From positions 9,025,501 to 9,089,500 of the forward strand of contig CAMRHE010000035.1 in NCBI GenBank assembly GCA_947044405.1: a stretch of 64,000 nucleotides of DNA, in the 5' to 3' direction. Positions 10,388-22,990 of the stretch are shown here, one piece after another. The first letter of the stretch is position 1, and every line of letters starts with the position of its first letter. This DNA is from Leptodactylus fallax. Its lineage: Eukaryota > Chordata > Amphibia > Anura > Leptodactylidae. The notes under the pieces were generated by a model that saw only the letters and a program-made list of their open reading frames with translations, made no database searches and was not told the origin of the DNA. The translations under genes and the position numbers were made by a program.

Positions 10388-13300
10388 CAAGCGACAAACA
10401 CTGGCCCATGAACTTAAATCCCAGATTAATTCACTCACACAAGAGATTGAAAAATTCAAACATCATCCTGATTTTATTCACATGAATAGAGTTCTTTGTA
10501 CTAGAACCCTCAATCTAGAACGTGAGTTATTAGAACATAAAAGCGATAAACTAAAAAGAGATCGCACTGATTATTCTAGAGGCAACATCAAATTCTGGTT
10601 AAAAAATTCCAAAACACACAAGAAATATATAAACAACAATTCAACCCCCAAAACCCCAATTCCTTCACTACTCAATATCAAACCTTGGAATTCCAAAATC
10701 ACAACCAAACCCAGAACCCCTTTGAACACCAAACCTAGAAATCCTCCACACAAGCCTCTATTTCCTAATAGAAATATCCCAACCAATAAAACTAGGACTT
10801 CCCCTGTTCTAGCTAACAGTGTGGTCAGCAACAATACCGATAACACCAATTCACAACTCATATCCAATCCATCCAGTGATCCGTTTTGCAAACCAAATTC
10901 CAATAATTTTAGTACCAACAATCAAGTACCAACCTCCCTCTCTCTCCCCCCTACTCAATTTACATCTTTCAAACCCAAACATACACACCCTTCTCCCCCG
11001 AAAGTTAATCCTACCATCTCCACCAATGGTACCCTAGTTAACACTCGACTTTCACATATGAACCCGACTCCCCAGTCAACAACTCCTACTTTGCCAACCA
11101 ATTTGGTTCATTCTGACTTTCGACTTTCCAGCAATACATCTGTTGAAGAATTATTAGATGACTCTCTGACTACTATCTATAATACCCCCCTATCCGCTTC
11201 ACAGATACAGAAAGCTCTCACAATACCCGATACTACTGATATTCTCAACACGAGCAGACCTCCCCTATTAAATACCTCAGAGTCTTTTTTAGGCCTTCCT
11301 CCAAAACTTACACCTCTCCACACGTTTCATACAAAAGAGAACTAAATACATACAAAAATATCAGACTATTACAGCCCAATAAGTCTAAAGAGAAAATTGG
11401 AACATTCTCCCATCCAGGAAACCGTAATAAAAGATCTAGAGGCTGCAGAGGAGGCCTTAAACATAGGACTAGGAAATCAAAGTCCGGAAGCAAAGAGGAA
11501 CAAAAACTCAATAATAATATTTTCAACCTCTCCAGCTACTCATTAACACCCAAAGAAACTAGCCTATTATCCAAAGGTTTATCTTTTTGCCCAGACCAAA
11601 AACCGGATGATCTGGATTTATTCATTGATCTCCATACTTACATAAGGAAACTTACACTCACCCGTCATTTCGCTATTACTGCAAATAATCCAATAACTAC
11701 TAACCATTCTAAATCCCCATCCATATCTAATGTTACTCCTGTACTTAACCCAACCCCTCATACAACCACTTTGAAACCCAAATCTAATTTTTACCCTCTC
11801 CAACACAAGGGTCACCATATCGAAATGTTTTATTCTTTGGTGGCCAATGATTTTCGAAATCTTAACCAACATCATGACTCCAAAGTTAAATCCAACCTTC
11901 TCCAATCCGAGAAATTAGCCATTAAATCCCTGATTAATAATAAGTCCATCGCTATTAGAAATGCAGATAAAGGTGGGGGTTTGGTCGTACAAGACAGGGT
12001 TGATTACATCAGAGAGGCTGATCGAATTCTATCTGATTCCAATTATTATCAAATTCTGCACAAAGACCCTTCTGATTTACACTACATTTAGTATCGGGAA
12101 CTCATTATCAATGCCTATACGAAAGGTATCATAACGGATAAAGAAAAGGACTTTCTACTAATCAACGACTCCTCAATTTCACAATTTTACCATTTACCCA
12201 AAGTTCACAAAGATCCGATTAATCCACCTGGAAGACCCATTATTTCCGGGGTTAATGCATTAACAAGAAATCTTTCACAATACATAGACATACAGTTACA
12301 AAAATATGTAACTAAGCTTCCATCCTATTTAAAAGACTCCACCCATTTAATCACTGAACTGTTAACCATCCAGTGGAAATCCCAATTACATTTGGGCATC
12401 TCTCGATGTCTCCGCACTATACAGCAATATACCTCACTCCAAAGGCTTAGAAACGATAACTAAAACACTACTTATGGACCATATGATGCCTATCGAACAA
12501 AAAACCTTCATTAGAGAAAGTATTCAGTTCATCTTGGAACACAATATATTCACATTCGAGTCAAAACTTTATCTACAGAAATGAGGTACAGCCATGGGCA
12601 CCCGTTTTGCACCCAATTACGCTAACATTTTCATGAGACGTTATGAGAAATCCTTTATACAAAATAAACATTGTTGGTCACACAATATTGTTTTCTACAA
12701 AAGATACATAGATGACCTCCTATTTATATGGGAGGGCACTGAACAGTCCTTCCATGAGTTCACTGAATACCTTAATAATAACGATTGGGGAATCACTCTA
12801 AGTGGCTTACCCAAAACAAACACCATTGACTTCCTCGATCAAGAACTGACTGGTGGCCCCGATGGTATCAACACTAAAACCTTTTTTAAGAAAGTAGACT
12901 GTAACAGTCTAATAGATTACCGGAGCTCCCATTATAGAAAATGGAGAGACAATGTACCGTTCAGCCAATTCAAACGCATTCAACGTAATTGTACCAATGA
13001 TTCAGACTTCAAAACAAAGAGCAAAATTTTATCCCAACGTTTTCAAGAAAAACACTATCCGAAACGCATCATCCAAGCAGCAGAATTAAAAGCACAGACT
13101 CTATCCCAGTCTGATTGTCTGGTTCCCTCCCAGAAGAATAACAACAGAGAGTATAAACACAATTTCATTACTACCTTCAACAATGCACATAATAGAATCA
13201 GAAATATTCTTGATAAACACTGGCCAGTACTTTTAAATGATCCACTACTCAAAGCAAATATTCCGTCCAAACCTTCTATCACTTTCAGAAGAGCGAAAAC

Positions 13301-13826
13301 CTTAAAAAACCTGTTGGCTCCCAGTAAACTGAGATCACTCACCAAACCTGAGGATCACAGCTCTATAAACCTACAACCTAATAGAGTATATAAATGCAAA
13401 CGTAAGAAATGCAAATGTTGCAATACAATCAACCATCTAGCGAAAAGCATCACAAGTTTTGTAACAGGTGAAAGTTTTCAGATAAATTATTGTTTAAACT
13501 GTTCATCTTCATACATCATTTATGTCCTTGAATGCCCCTGCGGACTCCAATATATAGGAAGAACCATAAGACCTTTAAGGGAAAGATTAAATAAACATAG
13601 ATCAAATGTAATGAACGTTTTTCTCAAGCACACTGTCTCCAAACATGCTTTGCTTACACCCAATTCTAACTTTGATGGGTTTAAAATCACACCAATAGAT
13701 CATATCCCTATGCATACTAATAATCGATTCGAAAAACTAAAAAGAAAAGAAATGTTTTGGATATATAAGTTCAATTCTCTAACACCAGCTGGTCTTAATG
13801 AAGCCCTTGAATCTGTGTATGATTAA
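10143..13826 (+). pseudogene. PLE2 polyprotein: N-terminal region, reverse transcriptase, GIY-YIG endonuclease (broken)
   Basis: Three open blocks are separated by frameshifts and stops. 10143-11345 encodes an N-terminal region with helical, charged sequence (QINSLTQEIEKF) and then a long Asn/Thr/Pro-rich stretch; no true start codon is visible because the 5' end is rearranged. 11771-12091 continues with IRNADKGGG and YYQILHKDP, typical of the PLE N-terminal/RT boundary. RT motifs FYHLPKVHKDP and GRPIISG lie in broken frames at about 12180-12260. 12594-13826 encodes YIDDLLFIW (catalytic box), a Cys cluster (YKCKRKKCKCC), and the GIY-YIG nuclease with YIIYVLECPCG, QYIGRT and RERLNKHR, ending in a normal stop. 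It is a distinct lineage from PLE1, with clear sequence differences throughout. The element is dead as it stands. Confidence 0.9.
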
Positions 13827-13889
13827 AACTCTAATTAAGCAAGGTTGAATTCTGTAGTTTGTGATATATGCATATTTTAGCATGTGTAT

Positions 13890-13900
13890 ATATGTGTGGG

Positions 13901-13964
<64 letters not shown>

Positions 13965-13975
13965 TATATATATAC
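13890..13975. repeat. (GTAT)n / (TA)n microsatellite in the PLE2 3' region
   Basis: A run of GTAT units is followed by TA dinucleotides after the stop codon of PLE2. It parallels the TA tract at 9130-9175 in the inverted arm, so the tract was present before the inverted copy formed or grew in both places. Confidence 0.9.
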
Positions 13976-14748
13976 AATATATTCTTTTGTTTTATCCCCT
14001 TTATGTATACATAACCATTTCATTTATTTATATACTTAATTATTGTTATAAAACCCTATATTCACAATAACTTTCAGACCAGTTTTCAATTCCTGAACTT
14101 TTTTTTTTTTTTTCTGCATACCTAAACTCCTCCCTCCTGTGGGCAGTACTTGCCATCTATACCTATATATATACCCTCTAGCAAGCAGTCCCCCCATACA
14201 CTTCAGCTCCTACAGCCTTTAGCTCCAGGCTGGTAAGTACTATCCTCTACCTACCCTTATTCCATTTTTTGCTTCACAATCCTATATATGTGTTTTAACA
14301 ATTTGGATTTTATTTCATGTGTTTATTTACTCTGCAACATACTTTTCCTCTTTTAGATTAATGTTCTCATTTGTACTGTATATTATAATGAAATTGACAG
14401 TTTTTTTTATTGTTATTTCAACTATTTTTACATATTTATTATAGTCAACTTATTTCCAACAGATACACCCTTTGAGTTTTTAACAAGTTTACTATTTATT
14501 TGTAAATATAGCCTATATATATAGCAAACATATTTCTCTACTGATACATCCCTTGAGTCTTAAGAAGTCTACCATCTTTTTAGTTTTTCCTTATTCATTT
14601 ATTTGTACATATCCAATCTCTCTCATTTTTTCTTATTCACACTTGATAATAAGGACTTTTTTGTCCTAACTAGCTTCCTACTATTTTATGAATACTGTGT
14701 TTTACGTATATTCTGTTGTATTTATTTCCTTTCTGTTCAGTCTCATAT

Positions 14749-14791
14749 ACACTTGATAAAGAGGACTCTATTTCCTCGAAACGCATTGTGT
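14749..14791 (+). ncRNA. Hammerhead-like motif, right arm of PLE2
   Basis: The layout is the same as in the left arm: ACAC at 14749-14752, core TTGATAA 14753-14759, stem II GAGGA 14761-14765 with TCCTC 14773-14777, GAAA 14778-14781, and GTGT 14788-14791. Stem III reads ACGCATT where the left arm has ACGCGTT, a CpG-type decay. It lies about 920 bp after the stop codon, the expected place for a Penelope-type terminal ribozyme. Confidence 0.5.
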
Positions 14792-15408
14792 GATATTGAG
14801 TTTAATAAAGCATCTTGAGTGAAGTGCGGTCTACATACCTCCTTTTTTCGGATTTCCTCCTACCCATCTATTTGCCGCCTGGATCCAAGAAATCCTGACG
14901 CTCAGAGGCTTCGCAGCTCCCACATACCGTGACGTATATTGGACCAGTCCACTTTATCATTTGTGATCACATTTTTCAACAATGTGAGAGTCCATCAATA
15001 CCGGTGTTCTAAATTCACAGAATTATCATCGCAGGAGCGGACCAATTGAGGGGACATTGGCATACACCAGACCCCATCAATTGTATGCTCATATACTGTG
15101 AACTCACACCCTATGTTCATCCACCAACTCTCAACCTCTAATAGTGGACACGTCCTAGTCACCCTATATATTCCATCTTTATAACACAATTTAATTGTGT
15201 CATTCACTACTATTATCACCATAACTTTTTGTAAAACAATATTACCCTATGTGTCGCTCCGCGTTGTTGTTTTTGTTTCTCTGCTAAAGGTTTAATAAGT
15301 GGGATTTCTTGCCTTATAAATGGGGTTGGGACCATCAGTTGTGTTGTTCAGAAGTCAGGTGGATTCACAGTTGATAGTCCTACTGAATGGAGTGTTAGAA
15401 TTTGTATT

Positions 15409-16481
15409 ATGGCAAGAAAAAAGCAGCTAAGTAAAGAAAAACGAGTGCCCATCATTACTTTAAGAAATGAAGGTCAGTCAGTCCGAAAAATTGGGAAAAC
15501 TTTGAAAGCGTCCCCAAGTGCAGTGGCCAAAACCATCGAGCGCTACAAAGAAACTGGCTCACATGAGGACTGCCCCAGGAAAGGAAGACCAAGAGTCACC
15601 TCTGCTGCGGAGGATAAATTGATCCGAGTCACCAGCCTCAGAAATCGCAGGTTAACAGCAGCTCAGATTAGAGACCAGGTCAATGCCACACAGAGTTCTA
15701 GCAGCAGACACATCTCTACAACAACTGTTAAGAGGAGACTGTGTGCAGCAGGCCTTCATGGTAAAATAGCTGCTAGGAAACCACTGCTAAAGGACAGGCA
15801 ACAAGCAGAAAAGACTTGTTTGGGCTAAAGAACACAAGGAATGGACATTAGACCTGTGGAAATCTGTGCTTTGGTCTGATGAGTCCAAATTTGAGATCTT
15901 TGGTTCCAACCACCGTGTCTTTGTGCGATGCAGAAAAGGTGAACGAATGGACTCTACATGCCTGGTTCCCACCATAAAGCATGGAGGAGGAGGTGTGATG
16001 GTGTGGGGGTGCTTTGCTGGTGACACTGTTGGGGATTTATTCAAAATTGAAGGAATATTGAACCAGCATGGTTACCAGAGCATCTTGCAGCGGCATGCTA
16101 TTCCATCCAGTTTGCGTTTAGTAGGACCATCATTTATTTTTCAACAGGACAATGACCCTCACACACCCCAACACACCCAAACACACCTCCAGACTGTGTA
16201 AGGGCTATTTGACCAAGAAGGAGAGTGATGGGGTGCTACGCCAGATGACCTGGCCTCCACAGTCACCAGACCTGAACCCAATCGAGATGGTTTGGGGTGA
16301 GCTGGACCGCAGAGTGAAGGCAAAAGGGCCAACAAGTGCTAAGCATCTCTGGGAACTCCTTAAAGACTGTTGGACGACCATTTCAGGTGACTACCTCTTG
16401 AAGCTCATCAAGAGAATGCCAAGAGTGTGCAAAGCAGTAATGAAAGCAAAAGGTGGCTACTTTGAAGAACCTAGAATATAA
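15409..16481 (+). pseudogene. Tc1-like transposase of element B (two frame breaks)
   Basis: The frame opens with ATG at 15409 (MARKKQLSKEKR) and encodes the paired-type helix-turn-helix domain, with GRPRVTS as the linker. Near 15800-15815 a one-base indel ends it. Another frame continues through VLWSDESKFEIFG (first Asp), VWGCFAG and FQQDNDP (second Asp). It then breaks within a CACACACC-type run at about 16160-16195. The last block carries [15 protein letters not shown] with the catalytic Glu, and ends at 16481. The parts together match a Tc1 transposase of about 340 residues with DD34E. The second break looks like slippage in a C/A-rich microsatellite. Confidence 0.9.
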
Positions 16482-16641
16482 GACATTTCAGTTGTTTCAC
16501 ACTTTTTTGTTAAGTATATAATTCCACATGTGTTAATTCATAGTTTTGATGCCTTCAGTGTGAATCTACAAATTTTATAGTCATGAAAATACAGAAAACT
16601 CTTGGAATGAGAAGGTGTGTCCAAACTTTTGGTCTGTACTG

Positions 16642-16706
16642 TAGATCAATTTGGCTTTATACCAGAGAAATCAACAGCTATTAATCTACAACATTATGTT
16701 TGAATC
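16642..16706 (+). pseudogene. L1-like reverse transcriptase relic, right part
   Basis: This continues the relic at 7796-7944. Read across the Tc1 insertion the frame gives DQFGFIPEKSTAINLQHYV before a stop. The motif is the L1-group 'DQxGFIPG' region with Gly replaced. Similarity fades by about 16750. Confidence 0.65.
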
Positions 16707-16902
16707 TACAGATTTCAGTAGATAATCCAGTCTTAGACCTGTTCATGGTGTTCATAAACTGAATGATCTATATCACTAGAAAACTACTAACTCAGAATTG
16801 ACTCCAATTTTTTTTCTGATCTTCCATAACTTATTGACTGTTTGACTGCTACAACATGTATAATTGTCTATATATATGCTTCTTTGTGGCTATCTGCATA
16901 TA

Positions 16903-18541
<1,639 letters not shown>

Positions 18542-18543
18542 TA

Positions 18544-18863
18544 ACACCTTGGAAACTGCAGAGGACTCATTCTTTGGACTTCACAGACTACCATCCAACT
18601 TGAGTCTGGCACTGTAACACTACATGCACCTGGGGAAGCATGGGGGAGGGAAGGAATTGTATTGTATTTGAGTTGTAAAAATAGTTTTTTAAAATCTATA
18701 AAACATCTGATTTTATTTTTTTTTTTTAAATGAAATTGTAGCGTTTTTTTCCTTGGTCACTGAGCTTCAACATAGGCTGCTATTTCCTGTTCTGTAGAGG
18801 TCACTTTCAGCAGTCATCCTATCACCATGACAGGCAGGAGTACAATGAAAAGTACCAGTTATA
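18544..18863. other. Short non-coding stretch
   Basis: AT-rich sequence between two Tc1 elements, with a T-rich run near 18715-18726. No gene is visible. Confidence 0.35.
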
Positions 18864-19281
18864 CAGTCATGAGAAGAACAAAAGTTCACCCTTTTTGAAT
18901 TATACAGTTTTACGTACCAGGACATAGTCAAAAACATCTGGTCCTTAGGAGATCAGACGATGCAACCTCAGATTAAGAACAACACACAATGAATTCCACC
19001 TTTTAATTACTTATTTAACAAAAATGAAACCTATATGGAAATGCCATATGTGAAAACCTAAGTACACCCCATGTATCAATAGCTTTAGCAGCAATAACAG
19101 TAACTTGAAGTAATAATTTTATGTATGACTTCGTTAACCTTTGTTTTAGCCCACTCTTCTATACAATGTTGCTTTAGTTTATTGAGGTTTAGTGTCATTT
19201 GGTTATGTACAGGTTATGTACAGGTTTCTTAAAGTCCCACAACAGTATTTCAATTAGGTTGAGATCGGAACTTTGAATGGG

Positions 19282-20289
19282 CTATTGGTTAGCATTTTTT
19301 ATTTTTGAAAATTGAAATTTTACACCTGTTCTAAGATGCTTTTGAATTAAATTAGGGGGAGAGGAGAGGGATTTATAGGCTTTAGATAGCCTAATATGTT
19401 CCCTGAGTTGTGAGTATTCTCTGTCCGAGAGGCCTAAGGTAGGGAAGAGGGAATTTAAATCTGGCAGAGAGATGAATGAATCTTCATCAAACAAATTGTG
19501 TAGGGGTGATGAGTAGCTCTTCAACACTTCGTATTTTTCCCTTAGCATTTCTAAACCTGAAGGGGATCAATGCCTCTAATGGGGTATCTGCACAATATGG
19601 GGGCAAAAATTTTATGTTTTTATTTAATTTGTGCCAAATTCTTAAGGAAAACAGAGTCAAAGGTCAACTAATTTTGGCCGGTGAGAAAGGGTTTTCCCCA
19701 GTCTTCCAGAGAAGTAATTGTGAACTAGATGGGAGTGACTCCCCTTCCAGATCTAGCCACAACTTTTTATGCGGCCTAACAGACCATTCCAACAGTTTAG
19801 AAAGATGTACTGATATATGATATCTCTGAAAGTCTGGGACTGCCAATCCACCATTCGACCTAGGCATACTGATAGTGTCATAGGAAATCCGGTTATAGTT
19901 AGACTTCCAGATGAACTTCAGGAGCATTTTTTTTAACCTGGTATTTCATTTGGGAGAGCTTGGAGAACGCAGAGAACTTTAGGTAGTATTACCATTTTTA
20001 TTGCATTAATGCATCCAAACCAGGATATGAAAAGGTTTTCCCAGTCCTTGAAATCAGATTCAATCTTGGTAAGGATGGGCAGGAAATTAAGTTGGTACAG
20101 GTCTAAGATATTTTTGCTAATATTAATGCCTAAGTATTTAAAAGAGAGAGGGGCTGGTTTTAGAGGAGACGAAAGGATTATTTGTTGCCAAATAGATTGG
20201 GGAACATTAACATAGTATATTTCTGACTTCAAAAAGTTGATCTTAAAATTTGAAATAACATAAAAATCCTCCAAATCCTTCAGAAGCAT
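19282..20289 (-). pseudogene. L1-like ORF2 fragment (C-terminal part of reverse transcriptase and beyond)
   Basis: Three minus-strand frames give successive pieces of an L1-group ORF2. The first (20289 to 19933) has NFKINFLKSE and FKYLGINIS, the KYLG motif at the RT thumb. The second (19927 to 19664) has FIWKSNYNRI and NGGLAVPDFQRY, a conserved L1 stretch. The third (19548 to 19282) has DREYSQLREHI. Frameshifts separate them. No polyA or 3' end is obvious and both ends are truncated. It lies within Tc1 relic D, so it inserted later or came with a deletion of the transposase middle. Confidence 0.8.
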
Positions 20290-20559
20290 GGGAGCATCTT
20301 TTAATTGACTATTTCAATTAGTCTGCATCCATGCCACCCTGTATCATACTGCCATTGCCTAAAGGATGTCTCTAACTGTACTCTATCCAATTAAGATTGC
20401 TGATATGTGAATAACCGAAAAACAAAATTCAGTGGCATGATATGATATATAAATAGGGGGTGTGGCATGTAAAAAGAGTGTCCTAAAATAAGTGTTAATT
20501 AAACATAATTGAGGTAAAGCATTCAATTAATCAATGCTGATTTAGGTCATAATAGCCCA
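20290..20559. other. Non-coding segment between L1 fragment and Tc1 relic
   Basis: AT-rich sequence without recognised coding content or clear element ends. It may be part of the Tc1 relic or an additional small insertion. Confidence 0.3.
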
Positions 20560-21076
20560 GCTCTAATTATGACCATACATCTCCACTTTGGTTTGGTATG
20601 TCCAAAGGACATTGTTCCAGACACCTTGTGGTTTATTCAATTTTACAAACTTAAGCCATGCTGCTATGTTCTTTTTAGAAAGAATAAGCTTTCTTCCGGC
20701 AACCCTTCCAAAAAAGCCATACTTCATTCAGTCTTTTTCTAATTGTACTGTCATGAAGTTGAATATATAACATATATATAAAGTCTCTGAGCATTGCACA
20801 GTCTGAACTTGGGGTGAATTTGCAGTGAAGATTGTCAACTGTCTTGAATGTTTACCATTTGCGAATACTCTTTCTCGCTGTAGAAAGATGGACTTCAAAT
20901 TGTTTTCAAATGGACTTATAACACTTCCCGTACTGATGGGCAGCAACAATTGCTTCACTAAGATCATTACTGATATTACTGATGCCTTTCTTCCTGGGCA
21001 TTGTATTAACAAATGCCTGAATGCTCCAGACCAGACAACCACCAAAACTTCTGTCTTTATGGAGGTGGACATTTTT

Positions 21077-21097
21077 CCCCTTTTTTTTTTTTTTTTT

Positions 21098-21148
<51 letters not shown>

Positions 21149-21149
21149 C
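21077..21149. repeat. PolyT and (TTTC)n microsatellite
   Basis: A run of about 20 T is followed by about a dozen TTTC units. Predicted Lys/Glu or Phe/Leu/Ser repeat proteins here are microsatellite artefacts. Confidence 0.97.
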
Positions 21150-21545
21150 TGCACTTACAGGGTAGGTAAGTGGGTTTTGGAGGCAGGCGTGCTTCTCCAG
21201 GGTTTTTCTTGAATGTTCGTATTAGATTGTCCACTTATTTAAGGTAAAGCGTTGTATTGTCTGTTTATCTAAAATAAATAAATGATTAAAAAAAGGAAAA
21301 AAAAGGCCATTTGAAGTACCATCACCTGAATGCTACTTGCCCTCTTAATTCCTATGAAAGCATGAAGGGTGGTTCCACACAGTGTAAGGAACAGTCATAA
21401 CTTTAGTTACTGGTGAGGCCACAAGAGCTTTCATTTATAAGTAAGTCCCAGTTTAATTACAGGATATTTCTCATTACTAGCCAAACAGTAACAACAAAAC
21501 TACATGGCCAACAATGAGATATAGCAGTAATTGTGTGTCACTTAT
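21150..21545. other. Non-coding stretch
   Basis: No gene or clear repeat is visible. Sequence is of average composition with short A-rich runs near 21288-21305. Confidence 0.35.
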
Positions 21546-21798
21546 GCTAGGTTCACACTAGTGTTTGCTTGCCCTCGTCCAGGATTCTGCTTAAATCGGC
21601 GGAGAGAAAAGTCTTTCAAGTAGGAATTTTCTCTCTGCTGATTTCAGTATAAAATCATCAGAAAACAGGCGGAAACCTGGTAGACTTCATTATAGTTTCC
21701 GCAGGTCACTGCTTTTTAAAGCAGACAGGCTTTCAGTCTTTTGGGTCACCATGCGGACCGAAAGGAATTTAAACCCGACGCTAGTGGGAACCTAGCCT
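21546..21798. mobile_element. MITE-like element with AGGTTCACACTAG ends
   Basis: It starts GCTAGGTTCACACTAGTGT and ends CGCTAGTGGGAACCTAGCC, an inverted pair of about 18 bp with a few mismatches. Internal GC-rich motifs (GGCGGAAACC, AAATCGGCGGAGA) are typical of non-autonomous repeats common in frog genomes. No coding content. Superfamily unassigned. Confidence 0.6.
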
Positions 21799-22756
21799 TA
21801 GATGTGAGAGCAGCTGTGGCCTCAGAACTGAGAGCAGTTACAACTGTGTTCAGAACGCTGTGTTGCACTATACTCAGGGTGTACTTAATTATTCACACAC
21901 TGCTCCTGCATTTTGGTCTAGTTTTTGTTAAATAATGACATGCCATAATTTGTTTTGTGTTTTTGTTCTATTGATGTTGTAGTTACATAAGGACTAGCTG
22001 TTTATTATTATTAAATTATTATTATTATTATGCCCTGATACATAAAACCATATAATTCAAAGAGGGTGTATTTTGTTATCCTCAGGACTGTATATATGTG
22101 TGTGTATACAGTATGTATATGAGTGTTATGCATCCTTTATCACATCATGGGATATGTTGCAGCCTCTGTGTCTTGTTTACCCCTTAGAGCTTTTTATTTT
22201 GACAGATGTGTTAAGGATTTATGAAAGATGAATGATTTTATTGCTATAATAGGGTAGTGAGCAATGAAGATAACAGGGGAAGTTAGAGTTTTGCTCATTA
22301 GGGACCTTGTACTTAATTCACATGTTAAGACAATAAACATTTCACACCCTACAATGCAATTTAATATAATAAGGTATTTAAGAACAGCAGAGGAAGATAT
22401 AATGAGACAAGGAGGCAGCTTTGGAATAGAGAAAGGAGATAATGGGGTTCTTACCTATTATTAAATCACACAATAGTATAGCTAATAGTGGCACAATATA
22501 AAACATAATATAATGTTATAGGAAATCAATGCAAAATCTTTAAAGTGGAGTTAAAAATGTCTGCTGTAAATTAACTTTATAACTAGCAACATAAGAGTTC
22601 AAATAATAACTCCTTGGGCTTTGGGATTTTCAGTTCCCTATTGACCTAGCAGATCATAGACATTTTAGAACTAGTACCTAGTGTACTACAGATTACAGTC
22701 TACCATAAATGTGATCCTGTTGGTGGATTTATAGGGCAACATTAGTTAACTTTGCA
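21799..22756. other. Non-coding stretch with (ATT)n
   Basis: A short ATT-repeat lies at about 22005-22033. No gene-like sequence is seen; a short plus-strand open frame at 22264-22464 has no recognisable motif. Confidence 0.4.
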
Positions 22757-22990
22757 ATGCTAGGGGTCTTGGGCCTAAATCTGGCCAAATACAATATGAG
22801 CATGGAGTCTGTATGTTTCCCCGTGTTTGTGTGGGTTTCTATAATGTACTCCAGTTTCCTCCCATGCTCCAAAGACATACTGATAGGGAATTTAGATTGT
22901 GAGCCCTACTTGGGACAATTAGTGTTGGCAATGTCTGTAACTGTAACGCATCATAGAATAAGTTGCTACTATATAAGCAATAGAAATAAA
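22757..22990 (+). repeat. Decayed L2/CR1-tail or SINE-like repeat
   Basis: The words TGTGTGGGTTTC, TCCAAAGACATACTGATAGG and AATTTAGATTGTGAGCCC are characteristic of a dispersed repeat whose 3' end resembles CR1/L2-type LINE tails. Decayed, no coding content. Confidence 0.5.

Larger units (their letters stand above)
8255..15286 (+). mobile_element. Penelope-like retroelement 2 (PLE2) with inverted partial copy
   Basis: An insertion of about 7.0 kb is flanked by a 17-bp direct repeat (AAGGTTTAATAAGTGGG at 8238-8254 and 15287-15303), which I take as the target duplication. The right part carries the reading frames on the plus strand. The left part (8255 to about 10068) is an inverted copy of about 12836-14872, missing most of the endonuclease region. 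Inverted and partial-tandem arrangements are known for Penelope elements. About 410 bp at the right end (14873-15286) have no partner in the left arm. Confidence 0.88.
7946..16641 (+). mobile_element. Tc1-like DNA transposon B, split by PLE2
   Basis: The termini are CAGTACAGACCAAAAGTTTG at 7946 and its inverse ending at 16641, with inverted similarity extending well inward (for example TTCACACTGAAGGCATCAAAACTA). TA follows at 16642-16643; the left flank reads TC, apparently a mutated TA. Without the nested insertion (8255-15286 plus one 17-bp duplication) the element is about 1.65 kb, normal for Tc1. It sits inside an L1-like relic. Confidence 0.9.
18864..21070 (-). mobile_element. Tc1-like relic D, interrupted by an L1-like fragment
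   Basis: The left end begins CAGTCATGAGAAGAACAAAA at 18864, after a TA. At about 19200-19278 antisense transposase sequence appears (TTTCAATTAGGTTGAGATCGG). After the L1-like fragment it resumes at about 20560-21060 with antisense N-terminal transposase, including the inverse of MPRKKGISN and EAIVAAHQ. The central catalytic part is missing. It is heavily decayed; no intact right terminus is found, as a T/TTTC microsatellite follows. Confidence 0.7.

Noticed and set aside
15866..16201. Independent small gene with WSDES motif
   Set aside because: It is the middle block of the broken Tc1-B transposase.
20728..21234. Lys/Glu repeat protein and its antisense Phe/Leu/Ser protein
   Set aside because: They are translations of the (TTTC)n microsatellite fused to antisense Tc1 relic sequence.
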